Shown here: positions 43,626 through 52,953 of the stretch, in pieces
Position numbering within the stretch: the first letter of the stretch is position 1
Layout: every line of letters begins with the position of its first letter
From: Hyphomicrobiales bacterium
Lineage (GTDB): Bacteria; Pseudomonadota; Alphaproteobacteria; Rhizobiales; Rhizobiaceae
NCBI GenBank assembly: GCA_900472485.1
Contig: UCII01000020.1
Span: 1-64,000, forward strand
Direction of reading: 5' to 3'
DNA: 64,000 nucleotides
The notes under the pieces: generated by a model
The model's input: only the letters and a program-made list of their open reading frames with translations
What the model was told of the DNA's origin: nothing
The model's database searches: none
Made by a program: the position numbers and the translations under genes

Positions 43626-44789
43626 ATGTTTTCTGGGGGATTGAACTTCGCGCTGGGCGAGGACATCGACGCGCTGCGCGAGCAGGTGCGCCGCTTTGCC
43701 AGCAACCGCATCGCACCCTTTGCCGATGAGATCGATCGTAACAACAGTTTCCCGATGCATCTGTGGCGGGAGATGGGCGATCTCGGCGTACTCGGGATCA
43801 CGGTTGACGAAGCCTATGGCGGCGCCGGCCTCGGTTATCTCGCCCACACGGTTGCCATGGAAGAGATCAGCCGTGCTTCGGCTTCCGTCGGCCTGAGCTA
43901 CGGCGCTCATTCCAACCTCTGCGTCAACCAGATCTACCGCAACGGCACCACGGCGCAGAAGGAGCGCTACCTGCCGAAGCTGATATCGGGCGAGCATGTG
44001 GGGGCTCTCGCCATGTCGGAACCGGGCGCGGGCTCCGATGTCGTCTCCATGAAGCTGCAAGCGGAGAAACGCGGCCATCACTATGTGCTGAACGGCAGCA
44101 AGATGTGGATCACCAACGGTCCGGATGCCGATGTTCTCGTCGTGTATGCCAAGACGTCTCCTGATGCGGGCCCGCGGGGGATCACCGCCTTCCTCGTCGA
44201 GAAAGGCTTCTCCGGCTTCTCCGTCGGCCAGAAGCTCGACAAGCTCGGCATGCGGGGTTCCAACACCTCGGAGCTGATCTTCCTCGATTGCGAGGTTCCG
44301 GAGGAGAATGTTCTCGGTCACGTCGATGGCGGCGTACGCGTGCTGATGTCGGGTCTCGATTATGAGCGCGTGGTCCTTTCCGGCGGCCCCGTCGGCATCA
44401 TGGCGGCCTGCATGGATGTGGTGCTGCCTTACATGCATGAGCGCAAGCAGTTCGGCCAGTCGATTGGCGAGTTTCAGCTGATGCAAGGCAAGCTGGCCGA
44501 CATGTATGTCACCATGAATGCGGCGCGTGCCTATGTCTATGCGGTGGCCGCCGCCTGCGATCGCGGCGAGACGACGCGCAAGGATGCCGCCGGCTGCATT
44601 CTCTATTCCGCCGAGAAGGCAACGGCACTGGCGCTCGAATGCATCCAGGCGCTCGGCGGCAACGGCTACACCAATGATTATCCTGCCGGCCGGCTGCTGC
44701 GCGACGCCAAGCTCTACGAGATCGGCGCCGGCACATCCGAAATCCGGCGCATGCTGATCGGTCGCGAGCTGTTCGGCGAAACGGCCTGA
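43626..44789 (+). CDS. ivd: Isovaleryl-CoA dehydrogenase
   Basis: This 387-residue acyl-CoA dehydrogenase oxidises isovaleryl-CoA to 3-methylcrotonyl-CoA in leucine breakdown, passing electrons to ETF. The three ACAD domains carry FAD-binding [19 protein letters not shown] and [16 protein letters not shown], and the C-terminal [20 protein letters not shown] with EIGAGTSEI. The catalytic glutamate of IVD sits in the central position [12 protein letters not shown], unlike that of straight-chain ACADs. GGGAGGAG precedes the ATG. It is the first gene of the liu-like operon and follows the oxidoreductase by 86 bp. Confidence 0.94.
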   Translation: MFSGGLNFALGEDIDALREQVRRFASNRIAPFADEIDRNNSFPMHLWREMGDLGVLGITVDEAYGGAGLGYLAHTVAMEEISRASASVGLSYGAHSNLCVNQIYRNGTTAQKERYLPKLISGEHVGALAMSEPGAGSDVVSMKLQAEKRGHHYVLNGSKMWITNGPDADVLVVYAKTSPDAGPRGITAFLVEKGFSGFSVGQKLDKLGMRGSNTSELIFLDCEVPEENVLGHVDGGVRVLMSGLDYERVVLSGGPVGIMAACMDVVLPYMHERKQFGQSIGEFQLMQGKLADMYVTMNAARAYVYAVAAACDRGETTRKDAAGCILYSAEKATALALECIQALGGNGYTNDYPAGRLLRDAKLYEIGAGTSEIRRMLIGRELFGETA

Positions 44790-44824
44790 CTGCGAAATTC
44801 CATTCCCATCAACCGGTGAAGCGC

Positions 44825-46432
44825 ATGACCGTCCTGAAATCAGAGATATCGACGCATTCGGACCGCTTTCGCGATAATCGCGCCGCGTTGCTGGAGGCGA
44901 TCGGCGTCGCCGAGACTGCAGCGTCGCAGGCAGTGGAAGGCGGTGGCGCGCAGGCGCGTGAGCGCCATGTCAGCCGCGGCAAGATGCTGCCGCGCGATCG
45001 TGTCGCCGGGCTGATCGATCCCGCCACGCCGTTTCTGGAAATCGGCACGACCGCCGCGCACGGTCTCTACAACGGCGACGCGCCGGGAGCCGGCCTGATC
45101 GCCGGCATCGGACGCGTTTCCGGCCGCGACTGCATGATCGTTTGCAACGACGCCACGGTCAAAGGCGGCACCTACTATCCGATCACGGTGAAGAAGCATC
45201 TGCGTGCGCAGGAAATTGCCGCGGAAAACAATCTCCCCTGCATCTACCTCGTCGATTCCGGCGGCGCCAATCTGCCGAACCAGGACGAGGTGTTTCCCGA
45301 CCGCGATCATTTCGGCCGCATCTTCTACAATCAGGCCAATATGTCGGCCGCCGGCATCCCGCAGATCGCTGTCGTCATGGGCTCCTGCACGGCCGGCGGC
45401 GCCTATGTGCCGGCCATGTCGGATGAAACCATCATCGTCGAAAAGCAGGGGACAATCTTTCTCGCCGGTCCGCCGCTCGTCAAGGCGGCGACGGGGGAGG
45501 TGGTCTCGGCCGAGGATCTCGGCGGCGGCGATGTTCACACGCGCCTTTCCGGTGTTGCTGATCATCTGGCGCGCGACGATGCCCATGCGCTTGCGCTCGC
45601 CCGCCAGGCGGTCGCCAATCTCAATCGCCGCAAACCCGAGAGCGTCGAGCTTCGCACGCCCGAGGCACCGCTCTACGATCCCGAGGATATTCTCGGCATC
45701 GTCCCTTCCGATCTGCGCACGCCCTATGATGTGCGCGAGGTTATCGCCCGCATGGTGGATGGCTCCCACCTCGATGAGTTCAAAGCGCGCTACGGCACGA
45801 CGCTGGTCTGCGGCTTTGCCCATATCCACGGCATCCCGGTCGGCATCATCGCCAACAACGGTGTTCTCTTCTCGGAGTCGGCGCTGAAGGGCGCCCATTT
45901 CGTCGAGCTTTGCTCGCAGCGCAAGATCCCGTTGGTCTTCCTGCAGAACATCACCGGCTTCATGGTCGGCCGCAAATACGAGACGGAAGGCATCGCTAAG
46001 AATGGCGCCAAGCTGGTGACGGCTGTCGCCACGACCAAGGTCCCGAAGATCACTATGCTGATCGGCGGCTCCTTCGGCGCCGGTAATTACGGCATGGCCG
46101 GCCGGGCCTATTCGCCGCGTTTCCTCTGGACCTGGCCCAACAGCCGCATATCGGTCATGGGCGGAGAGCAGGCGGCGGGCGTGCTCGCCACCGTGCGCGG
46201 CGAGGCGCTGGCGCGGGGCGGCAAGCCTTGGACGCCGGAAGAAGAGGCCGCCTTCAAGGCGCCGACGCTCAAGATGTTCGAAACCCAGAGCCACCCGCTC
46301 TATGCCTCGGCCCGCCTTTGGGACGACGGCATCATCGATCCGCGCAAGAGCCGCGACGTGCTGGCTCTCTCGCTTTCAGCAGCACTCAACGCACCGATCG
46401 AAGACACACGCTTCGGTCTGTTCAGGATGTGA
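44825..46432 (+). CDS. mccB: Methylcrotonyl-CoA carboxylase beta subunit
   Basis: This 535-residue carboxyltransferase subunit transfers the biotin-bound carboxyl to 3-methylcrotonyl-CoA. It shows the crotonase-like carboxyltransferase fold: [54 protein letters not shown], and the second half [19 protein letters not shown]. This matches the PccB/MccB (LiuB) type rather than AccD. ATG 44825 is preferred over GTG 44816. It follows ivd by 35 bp and is separated from its partner mccA by a ridA gene. Confidence 0.93.
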   Translation: MTVLKSEISTHSDRFRDNRAALLEAIGVAETAASQAVEGGGAQARERHVSRGKMLPRDRVAGLIDPATPFLEIGTTAAHGLYNGDAPGAGLIAGIGRVSGRDCMIVCNDATVKGGTYYPITVKKHLRAQEIAAENNLPCIYLVDSGGANLPNQDEVFPDRDHFGRIFYNQANMSAAGIPQIAVVMGSCTAGGAYVPAMSDETIIVEKQGTIFLAGPPLVKAATGEVVSAEDLGGGDVHTRLSGVADHLARDDAHALALARQAVANLNRRKPESVELRTPEAPLYDPEDILGIVPSDLRTPYDVREVIARMVDGSHLDEFKARYGTTLVCGFAHIHGIPVGIIANNGVLFSESALKGAHFVELCSQRKIPLVFLQNITGFMVGRKYETEGIAKNGAKLVTAVATTKVPKITMLIGGSFGAGNYGMAGRAYSPRFLWTWPNSRISVMGGEQAAGVLATVRGEALARGGKPWTPEEEAAFKAPTLKMFETQSHPLYASARLWDDGIIDPRKSRDVLALSLSAALNAPIEDTRFGLFRM

Positions 46433-46442
46433 GGAGACGGAG

Positions 46443-46826
46443 ATGAAACGCGATACCATAAATGCCAAGAATGCGCCGCAGCCGCGCGGCGGCTATGCCC
46501 AGGCCGTGAAGCTCGAGAATTTCGAGCGACTACTTTTTATCAGCGGACAGATACCGACCGATGTCGATGATGCCTTGCCGGAGGGTTTTAAGGCGCAGGC
46601 CCGTCAGGTCTGGCACAACATCGATGCGCAGCTGAAGGCGGCCGGCATGACGAAGGACGATATCGTCAAGGTCACCACCTTTCTCGCCGATCGACATCAC
46701 ACGATCGAGAACCGCGAGATCCGCAGCGAATATCTAGGCTCGCTCACGCCGGCCATGACTGTCGTGATCGCCGGTATCTTCGACACGGCCTGGCTGCTCG
46801 AAGTCGAAGTCATTGCCGCGCAATAG
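46443..46826 (+). CDS. ridA: RidA-family imine deaminase (YjgF/UK114)
   Basis: This 127-residue protein has the RidA core: ARKAPQ-type opening (NAKNAPQPRGGYAQAV), LLFISGQIPTDVD, QARQVWHNIDAQLKAAGMTKDDIVKVTTFL, and VIAGIFDTAWLLEVEVIA. RidA proteins hydrolyse reactive enamine/imine intermediates made by PLP enzymes. In E. coli RidA the key Arg105 lies in the R-CVEVA stretch, and here the position before LEVEVIA is Leu. It is therefore probably an Rid subfamily other than RidA itself, and deaminase activity is uncertain. It is embedded between the two carboxylase genes, 10 bp from each. Confidence 0.8.
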   Translation: MKRDTINAKNAPQPRGGYAQAVKLENFERLLFISGQIPTDVDDALPEGFKAQARQVWHNIDAQLKAAGMTKDDIVKVTTFLADRHHTIENREIRSEYLGSLTPAMTVVIAGIFDTAWLLEVEVIAAQ

Positions 46827-46835
46827 GGTCTGCCG

Positions 46836-48824
46836 ATGTTTTCGAAGATACTGATCGCCAATCGCGGCGAAATCGCCTGCCGGGTCATCCGCACCGCAAG
46901 GCGGCTGGGCATCCGCACGGTCGCCGTCTATTCCGACGCCGATCGGGATGCCCTGCACGTGGCGCTGGCCGACGAAGCCGTGCATATCGGCCCGGCGGCT
47001 GCGAGCGAGAGCTATCTGTCGAAGGAGAAGATCATCGGGGCCGCGAAGCGAACCGGCGCGGAGGCCATCCATCCGGGCTACGGCTTTCTCTCGGAAAATG
47101 CAGGTTTTGCCGAGGCCGTCGAAGCTGCCGGCCTGGTCTTCATCGGCCCGTCGCCGGCCTCCATCCGAGCGATGGGGCTCAAGGATGCGGCCAAGGCGCT
47201 GATGGAGCGGGCAGGGGTGCCGGTCGTGCCAGGCTATCATGGCGATAGGCAAGAGCCCGGCTTTCTTGCCGCACAGGCCGATGGCATCGGCTTTCCCGTT
47301 CTTATCAAGGCGAGGGCCGGCGGCGGTGGCAAGGGCATGCGCCGCGTCGACCGGCCGGAGGATTTCGAGGCTTCGCTGGAGGCAGCGAAACGCGAGGCGA
47401 AATCCGCTTTCGGCGACGATGCCGTGCTGATCGAGAAATATCTGACCAAACCGCGTCACATCGAGATCCAGGTCTTCGGAGACAGCCATGGCAATGCCGT
47501 GCATCTTTTCGAGCGCGATTGCTCGCTGCAGCGCCGGCACCAGAAGGTGATCGAAGAGGCGCCTGCGCCTGGTATGACGGAAGAGATGCGTAGCGCCATG
47601 GGCGAAGCGGCCGTGCGCGCCGCTCGCGCCATCGATTATCGCGGCGCCGGCACCGTCGAATTCATCGCCGATGTCTCCGAGGGCCTGTCGCCGGATCGCT
47701 TCTTCTTCATGGAAATGAATACACGCCTGCAGGTCGAGCACCCCGTGACCGAAGCGATCACCGGCGTTGATCTGGTGGAATGGCAATTGCGCGTTGCGAG
47801 CGGCGAGCCGCTTCCGATGAGGCAAAATGAGCTCACCATAAACGGCTGGGCCTTCGAAGCGCGCATCTACGCCGAAGATCCCTCGCGCGGCTTCCTGCCG
47901 GCAACCGGCACGCTTTCCCACCTTCTCTTTCCCGAAGGCGATGTGCGCATCGATTCAGGCGTGCGCAAGGGCGATACCATCACCCCGCATTATGATCCGC
48001 TGATTGCCAAGCTGACCGTGCACGCGCCGGATCGGGCGGCCGCCCTGGCGAAGCTTACGCGAGGCCTGGAGCAGACGCAGGTTGCCGGAACCACGACAAA
48101 TCTCGATTTCCTCATTCGCCTCGGCCACCAGCCGGATTTCGCCGCCGGCCAACCGGATACTGGATTGATCGATCGCGATGTGGAGGCGCTGACCTCGGCG
48201 CGGCAGCCCGACGATGCGGCTCTTGCCATTGCTGCCATTGTCGAGGCGGGTGGGTTCGCGCAAGCCGCTGACAATGATCCTTGGCTGTCGCTCGGTGCTT
48301 GGCAGCTCTGGGGCGAAGCAAGTCGTCCCGTCACGCTGCATTTTGCCCATGGTCAGCAAAATTGCCGCGTAGCTGCAAAGGGTCGGTCGCTGTTCAGCGT
48401 CGCCTTTGACGGTCGCGCCATTCTCGTCCGCCTGCTCGCAGGTGAGGGCCTTTCCCGTCATGTCGAGATCGACGGCCGGCAATCCCACGTCGATATCTTC
48501 GAGACATCGTCAGGTCTGACTTTGTTCCTCGATGGGCAGACGCATCATTTCCATCGCCTCGATCTTCTCGACGGAGGAGAGGAGGCGGCCAGCGGCGGCG
48601 ACCGCGTCATCGCGCCGATGCCGGGCCTCGTCAAGATCGTGCGCGTGCGCGAGGGTGACACGGTGGCGAAGGGTCAGGCGCTGATCGTCATGGAAGCCAT
48701 GAAGATGGAGTTGACGCTGACGGCGGCACGCGACGGTATCATCGAAAGCCTGCATGTCGGCGAGGGCGATCAGACCAGTGAAAGCGCAGTGCTTCTGTCG
48801 CTTCGCCCGGAGGATGCGGCATGA
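46836..48824 (+). CDS. mccA: Methylcrotonyl-CoA carboxylase alpha subunit (biotin carboxylase)
   Basis: This 662-residue subunit carboxylates biotin using ATP and bicarbonate. The biotin carboxylase part (residues 1-450) opens KILIANRGEIACRVIRTARRLG and has the ATP-grasp Gly-rich loop KARAGGGGKGMRRV, plus FFMEMNTRLQVEHPVTEAITG. A carboxylase-specific middle region follows. The C-terminal biotinyl domain holds MEAMKMELT, where the lysine is biotinylated. It pairs with MccB. Its stop overlaps the lyase gene start (ATGA). Confidence 0.95.
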   Translation: MFSKILIANRGEIACRVIRTARRLGIRTVAVYSDADRDALHVALADEAVHIGPAAASESYLSKEKIIGAAKRTGAEAIHPGYGFLSENAGFAEAVEAAGLVFIGPSPASIRAMGLKDAAKALMERAGVPVVPGYHGDRQEPGFLAAQADGIGFPVLIKARAGGGGKGMRRVDRPEDFEASLEAAKREAKSAFGDDAVLIEKYLTKPRHIEIQVFGDSHGNAVHLFERDCSLQRRHQKVIEEAPAPGMTEEMRSAMGEAAVRAARAIDYRGAGTVEFIADVSEGLSPDRFFFMEMNTRLQVEHPVTEAITGVDLVEWQLRVASGEPLPMRQNELTINGWAFEARIYAEDPSRGFLPATGTLSHLLFPEGDVRIDSGVRKGDTITPHYDPLIAKLTVHAPDRAAALAKLTRGLEQTQVAGTTTNLDFLIRLGHQPDFAAGQPDTGLIDRDVEALTSARQPDDAALAIAAIVEAGGFAQAADNDPWLSLGAWQLWGEASRPVTLHFAHGQQNCRVAAKGRSLFSVAFDGRAILVRLLAGEGLSRHVEIDGRQSHVDIFETSSGLTLFLDGQTHHFHRLDLLDGGEEAASGGDRVIAPMPGLVKIVRVREGDTVAKGQALIVMEAMKMELTLTAARDGIIESLHVGEGDQTSESAVLLSLRPEDAA

Positions 48825-49690
48825 CCGACAAGCCTTCCAACCACGTCACCATCGTCGAGATGGCGCCGCGCGACGGCCTGCAGAATGAGAAGCAGCAGGT
48901 CGATACCGAACGCAAGATCGAGTTGGTCGACCTGCTCTCCGATTGCGGTTTCGAGCGCATCGAGGTGACGAGTTTCGTTAGTCCAAAATGGGTGCCGCAG
49001 CTCGCCGATGCTGCCGATGTCATGACGGGCATAAGACGACATCCCGGTGTTCGTTACGCAGCGCTGGCACCCAACATGCAGGGCTTCGAGGCAGCCCTTG
49101 CCGCCGGCGCCGATGAAGTGGCGATCTTCGCCTCTGCCTCGGAAACCTTTTCCATGCGCAATATCAACTGCTCGATCGCCGAGAGCATCGAGCGCTTCCG
49201 GCCGGTGGCCGCTGCCAGCCGGGATCGCGGTGTCCCGTTGCGCGGCTATGTCAGCTGCGTCGTCGAATGCCCCTATGAAGGCGCGGTGCCGCCACAAAAT
49301 GTCGTCAGCGTCGCCTGGCAATTGCGGGCACTTGGCTGCTACGAGATTAGCCTCGGCGACACGATCGGCAAAGGCACGCCGGAGGCCGTCGACCGGATGC
49401 TTGCCGCAGTGCTGGGCGAGCTGCCCACGGCAGTCCTTGCCGGCCATTTTCATGACACGTCCGGACGAGCGCTCGATAATATCGGCGTCGCGTTGGAGCG
49501 CGGCCTGCGGGTATTCGATGCGTCAGCGGGTGGCCTCGGCGGTTGCCCCTTCGCTCCCGGCGCCAAGGGCAATGTCGATACCGTTTCTGTTCAAGATTAT
49601 CTATCGGTGCGGGGTTTTGAGACTGGTCTCGACCAGGACAAGCTTGCGGCCGCCGCCGCCTTCGCCCGCAGCCTCAGGAGTACCGCATGA
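48821..49690 (+). CDS. Hydroxymethylglutaryl-CoA lyase
   Basis: This 289-residue TIM-barrel lyase splits HMG-CoA to acetyl-CoA and acetoacetate, ending leucine degradation. VEMAPRDGLQNEKQQ at the start holds the conserved Arg and Asp, ERIEVTSFVSPKWVPQ follows, and HFHDTSGRALDNI contains the metal histidines. The GGLGGCPFAPGAKGN loop contains the HMGL catalytic cysteine. It overlaps mccA upstream and the hydratase gene downstream by 4 bp each. A LiuE equivalent. Confidence 0.94.
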   Translation: MTDKPSNHVTIVEMAPRDGLQNEKQQVDTERKIELVDLLSDCGFERIEVTSFVSPKWVPQLADAADVMTGIRRHPGVRYAALAPNMQGFEAALAAGADEVAIFASASETFSMRNINCSIAESIERFRPVAAASRDRGVPLRGYVSCVVECPYEGAVPPQNVVSVAWQLRALGCYEISLGDTIGKGTPEAVDRMLAAVLGELPTAVLAGHFHDTSGRALDNIGVALERGLRVFDASAGGLGGCPFAPGAKGNVDTVSVQDYLSVRGFETGLDQDKLAAAAAFARSLRSTA

Positions 49691-50475
49691 TATCGCAAAC
49701 GATCCGCATCACCACAGACGAGCGCGGTGTCGCCTATCTGACGCTGACGCGCGCCGAAAAGCACAATGCCCTTTCGGCTGAAATGATCGATGATTTGATG
49801 GTGGCTACAGAAGACCTTGCTCACGATAGGGCAGTCCGGGTCGTCGTGTTGACCGGCGAGGGCGCCAGTTTCTGTGCCGGCGGCGATCTCGGCTGGATGC
49901 GTGCCCAGTTCGATGCCGCGCGGGACGGGCGCATGGCCGAGGCGCGACGACTTGCCATGCTGTTCAAGACGCTGAACGAATTGCCGAAGCCGCTGATCGC
50001 ACGCGTTCATGGCAATGCCTTTGGCGGCGGCATCGGCATCCTTAGCGTCTGCGATATGGTGATTGCGGCATCGACGGCCCGCTTCGGCCTCACGGAAGTA
50101 CGCCTCGGCATCATCCCGGCCACGATCAGCCCCTATGTCGTCGCACGCATCGGCGAGACGAATGCCCGTCCGTTGTTTCTGTCTGGCAAAATCATCGATG
50201 CCTGGCAGGCACATGCTGCCGGCCTGCTGTCGCGGGTCGTGGCGGAGGAGGCGTTGGATGAAGCCGTGGAGGCGGAGGTTCGCCATTTTCTTGCGGCGTC
50301 ACCACAGGCTGCCGCTCGTGCCAAGGCCCTGGCGCGTTCCGTAGGCAGGCCGATTACTGATAGCATGATCGATCACGTCGTCGAGCAATTGGCCGATGCC
50401 TGGGAGACCGAGGAGGCGAAGGAAGGCATTACTGCCTTCTTCGAAAAACGGCAGCCGAACTGGCGATCGGCCTAA
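49687..50475 (+). CDS. Enoyl-CoA hydratase, probable methylglutaconyl-CoA hydratase
   Basis: This 262-residue crotonase-fold protein contains YLTLTRAEKHNALSAEMI, VLTGEGASFCAGGDLGWM (oxyanion-hole stretch) and GNAFGGGIGILSVCDMVIA with FGLTEVRLGIIPATISPYV. The residues after TEVRLGIIP match methylglutaconyl-CoA hydratases (LiuC) that lie between MCC and HMG-CoA lyase steps. That assignment is from context and overall similarity. The 4-bp overlap with the lyase marks it as the last gene of the operon. Its stop is immediately followed by a repeat. Confidence 0.88.
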   Translation: MISQTIRITTDERGVAYLTLTRAEKHNALSAEMIDDLMVATEDLAHDRAVRVVVLTGEGASFCAGGDLGWMRAQFDAARDGRMAEARRLAMLFKTLNELPKPLIARVHGNAFGGGIGILSVCDMVIAASTARFGLTEVRLGIIPATISPYVVARIGETNARPLFLSGKIIDAWQAHAAGLLSRVVAEEALDEAVEAEVRHFLAASPQAAARAKALARSVGRPITDSMIDHVVEQLADAWETEEAKEGITAFFEKRQPNWRSA

Positions 50476-50545
50476 TGCATGTCGCGCAAAAGTGTTCCGC
50501 GGTTTTGCGACAACGACATGCGCAAAATCAAAGACCTAAAGCGCA
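50475..50545. repeat. Rhizobial intergenic repeat
   Basis: GCATGTCG (50477-50484) pairs with CGACATGC (50514-50521), and CGCAAAA with TTTTGCG inside it. This forms a large hairpin beginning just after the hydratase stop. It continues to CAAAGACCTAAAGCGC (50529-50544), a core shared with the element at 4626. It probably caps the liu-like transcript. Elements with this sequence are widespread in Rhizobiales genomes. Confidence 0.75.
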
Positions 50546-50575
50546 AGAAGCGAAGCTGAAAGATCGCGATGCACT

Positions 50576-51946
50576 TTAGGCGAGCCTGTTGTTTTCAATA
50601 GTCAACTGCGGGAACTGCGTGCTTCCCTTAATGAGATCGCCGGATGCCGGCTTGTCCCAGCGAAAGCCCATGATCGCGGCTTGCCGCATCTCCTGAAAGA
50701 GATTGCCGGCAATCACCGCCGAGCCGGCACCATCCGCAACCGAGACGACGCAGCCGATGCCGGCATGTCTGACGATATTGCCGGTCGCGACGACATTGCG
50801 GAGATATTGCCCCCAGCCGAGCCGCATGCCCCAGAGCGGCGCATTCTCGATGACGTTATCGGCAACAAGCGTATCGGCTTCTGCCAGGATACCGATACCG
50901 AAGCCGCCATCCTGCGCATAGGGTGCCGTCAGCGACAGGTTGCGGATGACATTGCCCGTTACCGAGGCGAGCCTTCCACCCTTGTCGAAATTGGTAACCG
51001 AGATGCCGTTCGTTGCGCCATCGACAAGGTTGTTGCTGATCGTGGCGCCGACGAATTCGAATTCGCAGTAGATGGCCGTTTCGCCGGAGCGCAGGCACTG
51101 ATTGTTCGAGATCTGCACATTCGATGCCGAGTTGGCACGGATGGCGGTGAAGGTGCAGTCGGTGATCTGATTGCCCGAAACCGTGACGCCATCGGCGCGG
51201 AAGACGTTGATGCCATTGCCGTTCTGGCCGGTGCCGCCGCCGTTGGCGCGGATGCGAGCAATGCGGTTGTTGGTGACGCTGCTGCCATCCTCGGCCTTGT
51301 CCCAGCGATGGATGAGGATACCGCCATTGCCGCAATCCTCGACGCGATTGCCTGTCGCCGTCAATCCGGTTGACTGGACGGAATAGATGCCGGCTTCCGC
51401 CGCGCCGGAGATGCGGCTGCGCTCGATGCGGCCGCCGCAGCGCTCAAGCTGCAGAGCATGCTTGCGGCTGCCGGTAACTTCGCAATTGTCGATCAGCACC
51501 TCGTCGACACCGGTAAATTGCAGGAGGCCGCCGGCATAATCGGCGAGCCAGCGATTGCCGCCATCGAGCACAAGGCCGGAAAGCTCGATACGCCTGGCCT
51601 TGTCGGCATTCATCAGATGGCCGTCGCCGCTATAGATCAGCCGCGACGCACCGGGGACGCCCGTGATGCGGGTATTATCCGGCAGCGTCAGGTTGGAAAT
51701 ATTGTAGGTGCCTGGCGGCAGGAAGAGCGGCATGTTGGTGTGCGCCGCATTGTCGATCATCGCCTGCAGCTTGCCGCTCTTGAAGTCGCTGGCGCCCGGT
51801 GTCGTCTTAAGCGCAACGGCGTCGATCGGCCCGCGTAGCTCGGCACCGGCCATCTTGGCCAGCGGCGCGGCGAAAACGCGCGGCGTAAGCAGGCCGGCCG
51901 CCGCCGAGGCGGCGAGGGAAGCGACGAAGGTGCGGCGTTGGATCAT
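50576..51946 (-). CDS. Tat-exported parallel beta-helix repeat protein (TIGR03808-like)
   Basis: This 456-residue exported protein has a twin-arginine signal (MIQRRTFVASLAASAAAG) that may carry a folded precursor. The rest consists of right-handed parallel beta-helix rungs, with recurring N-x-I/V patterns (GNRVEDCGNGGILI, GNQITDC, NNQCLRSGETAIYC, GNVIRNLS). The pectate-lyase-like opening MIDNAAHTNMPLFLPPGTYNISNLTLP resembles a family of Tat-translocated repeat proteins known as TIGR03808. The substrate, if any, is unknown. AGGAGC precedes ATG 51946. The region 51947-52153 has no gene. Confidence 0.82.
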   Translation of the reverse strand: MIQRRTFVASLAASAAAGLLTPRVFAAPLAKMAGAELRGPIDAVALKTTPGASDFKSGKLQAMIDNAAHTNMPLFLPPGTYNISNLTLPDNTRITGVPGASRLIYSGDGHLMNADKARRIELSGLVLDGGNRWLADYAGGLLQFTGVDEVLIDNCEVTGSRKHALQLERCGGRIERSRISGAAEAGIYSVQSTGLTATGNRVEDCGNGGILIHRWDKAEDGSSVTNNRIARIRANGGGTGQNGNGINVFRADGVTVSGNQITDCTFTAIRANSASNVQISNNQCLRSGETAIYCEFEFVGATISNNLVDGATNGISVTNFDKGGRLASVTGNVIRNLSLTAPYAQDGGFGIGILAEADTLVADNVIENAPLWGMRLGWGQYLRNVVATGNIVRHAGIGCVVSVADGAGSAVIAGNLFQEMRQAAIMGFRWDKPASGDLIKGSTQFPQLTIENNRLA

Positions 51947-52153
51947 TGCGAGCTCCTGGAACGTCGCTCCCGAAGCAGAAATCGTGCCAGGCCTGTCTGT
52001 GCCGTTTTGATACAGCGGCCGCTCGTCAAACACTTTCGATCGGCCAAGAGCCTCGACCTCTTTCTATTTCATTTACCAGTCCCGTACAGGCGATGACCCG
52101 CACCTAATCCATTTGCGCTAGGGGCGACTCGCCGCGCATGTTATCCCTGCCGC

Positions 52154-52888
52154 ATGCGGATCGCGGCCTTTCAACGTCTGGCACTTTTCGACGCCGTCGA
52201 GCAGGCAGCCGAGGTTTTGGCACGCGATCTCGCTTGGGCGGAAGCTGAAGGCATCGATCTCGCACTCTTTCCGGAATGCTATCTGCAGGGGCACAGCTAT
52301 AACGAAGCCATCGCCAGACGCCGCGCGCTCTCCCTTGACGATCCCGGGTTGAATGCACTTGTCGCTCGTTTCGCCTCGGGCAAGACGACAGCGATCATTG
52401 GCTTCTTCGAGAAGAGGGGCGATGCGCTCCACAACAGCGCCATGGTCGTCAAATCCGGCCGGATAGCCGGGGTCTATGCCAAGGCTCATCCGCTCGAAAG
52501 CGGCTGCACGCCCGGAAGGGATTTTCCGGTCTGGCAGGAGGGCAATTGGCGTTTCGGCATCAATATCTGCGCCGATCTCCGATATCCCTACACGTCGGCC
52601 CGTCTGGCTAAACAGGGAGCGGGCCTCATCTGCAATCCCATCAATCTGATGCTGCGACCCCACAAGGCCGAGAAATGGCACAGGCCGGGCATTTCCGGCT
52701 TACAGATATGCGCCAAGCATACGGGATGCTGGGTCATGGCGTCCGATGTAGTCGGAAGCAACGAGGATGGCTGGGTGAGCTATGGTACGAGTGCAATCGT
52801 CGATCCGAGCGGCGTCGTCGTGGCAAAGGCCAAGCCGCATAGCGAGGATGTCCTCGTCTTCGATCTGCCGGATCGGCAACCCGAATGA
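52154..52888 (+). CDS. Carbon-nitrogen hydrolase (nitrilase superfamily)
   Basis: This 244-residue nitrilase-fold amidase carries the catalytic triad in LALFPECYLQG (Glu), YAKAHPLESG (Lys) and GINICADLRYP (Cys). The strand order after the cysteine and NEDGWVSYGTSAIVDPSG match amidase-like family members. The substrate is not recognisable. N-carbamoyl or omega-amide substrates are typical for the branch. It may read with the exonuclease gene, 65 bp downstream. Cytosolic. Confidence 0.85.
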   Translation: MRIAAFQRLALFDAVEQAAEVLARDLAWAEAEGIDLALFPECYLQGHSYNEAIARRRALSLDDPGLNALVARFASGKTTAIIGFFEKRGDALHNSAMVVKSGRIAGVYAKAHPLESGCTPGRDFPVWQEGNWRFGINICADLRYPYTSARLAKQGAGLICNPINLMLRPHKAEKWHRPGISGLQICAKHTGCWVMASDVVGSNEDGWVSYGTSAIVDPSGVVVAKAKPHSEDVLVFDLPDRQPE

Positions 52889-52953
52889 CGATTCGCTCAA
52901 AAAGCTGCTGTCGTCGCTACCTAATCGTGCAAATCGCGCTATCCTCATAAGTC

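Noticed and set aside
44840-46294. Open frame opposite mccB
   Set aside because: Antisense shadow. The sense strand encodes an unmistakable carboxyltransferase.
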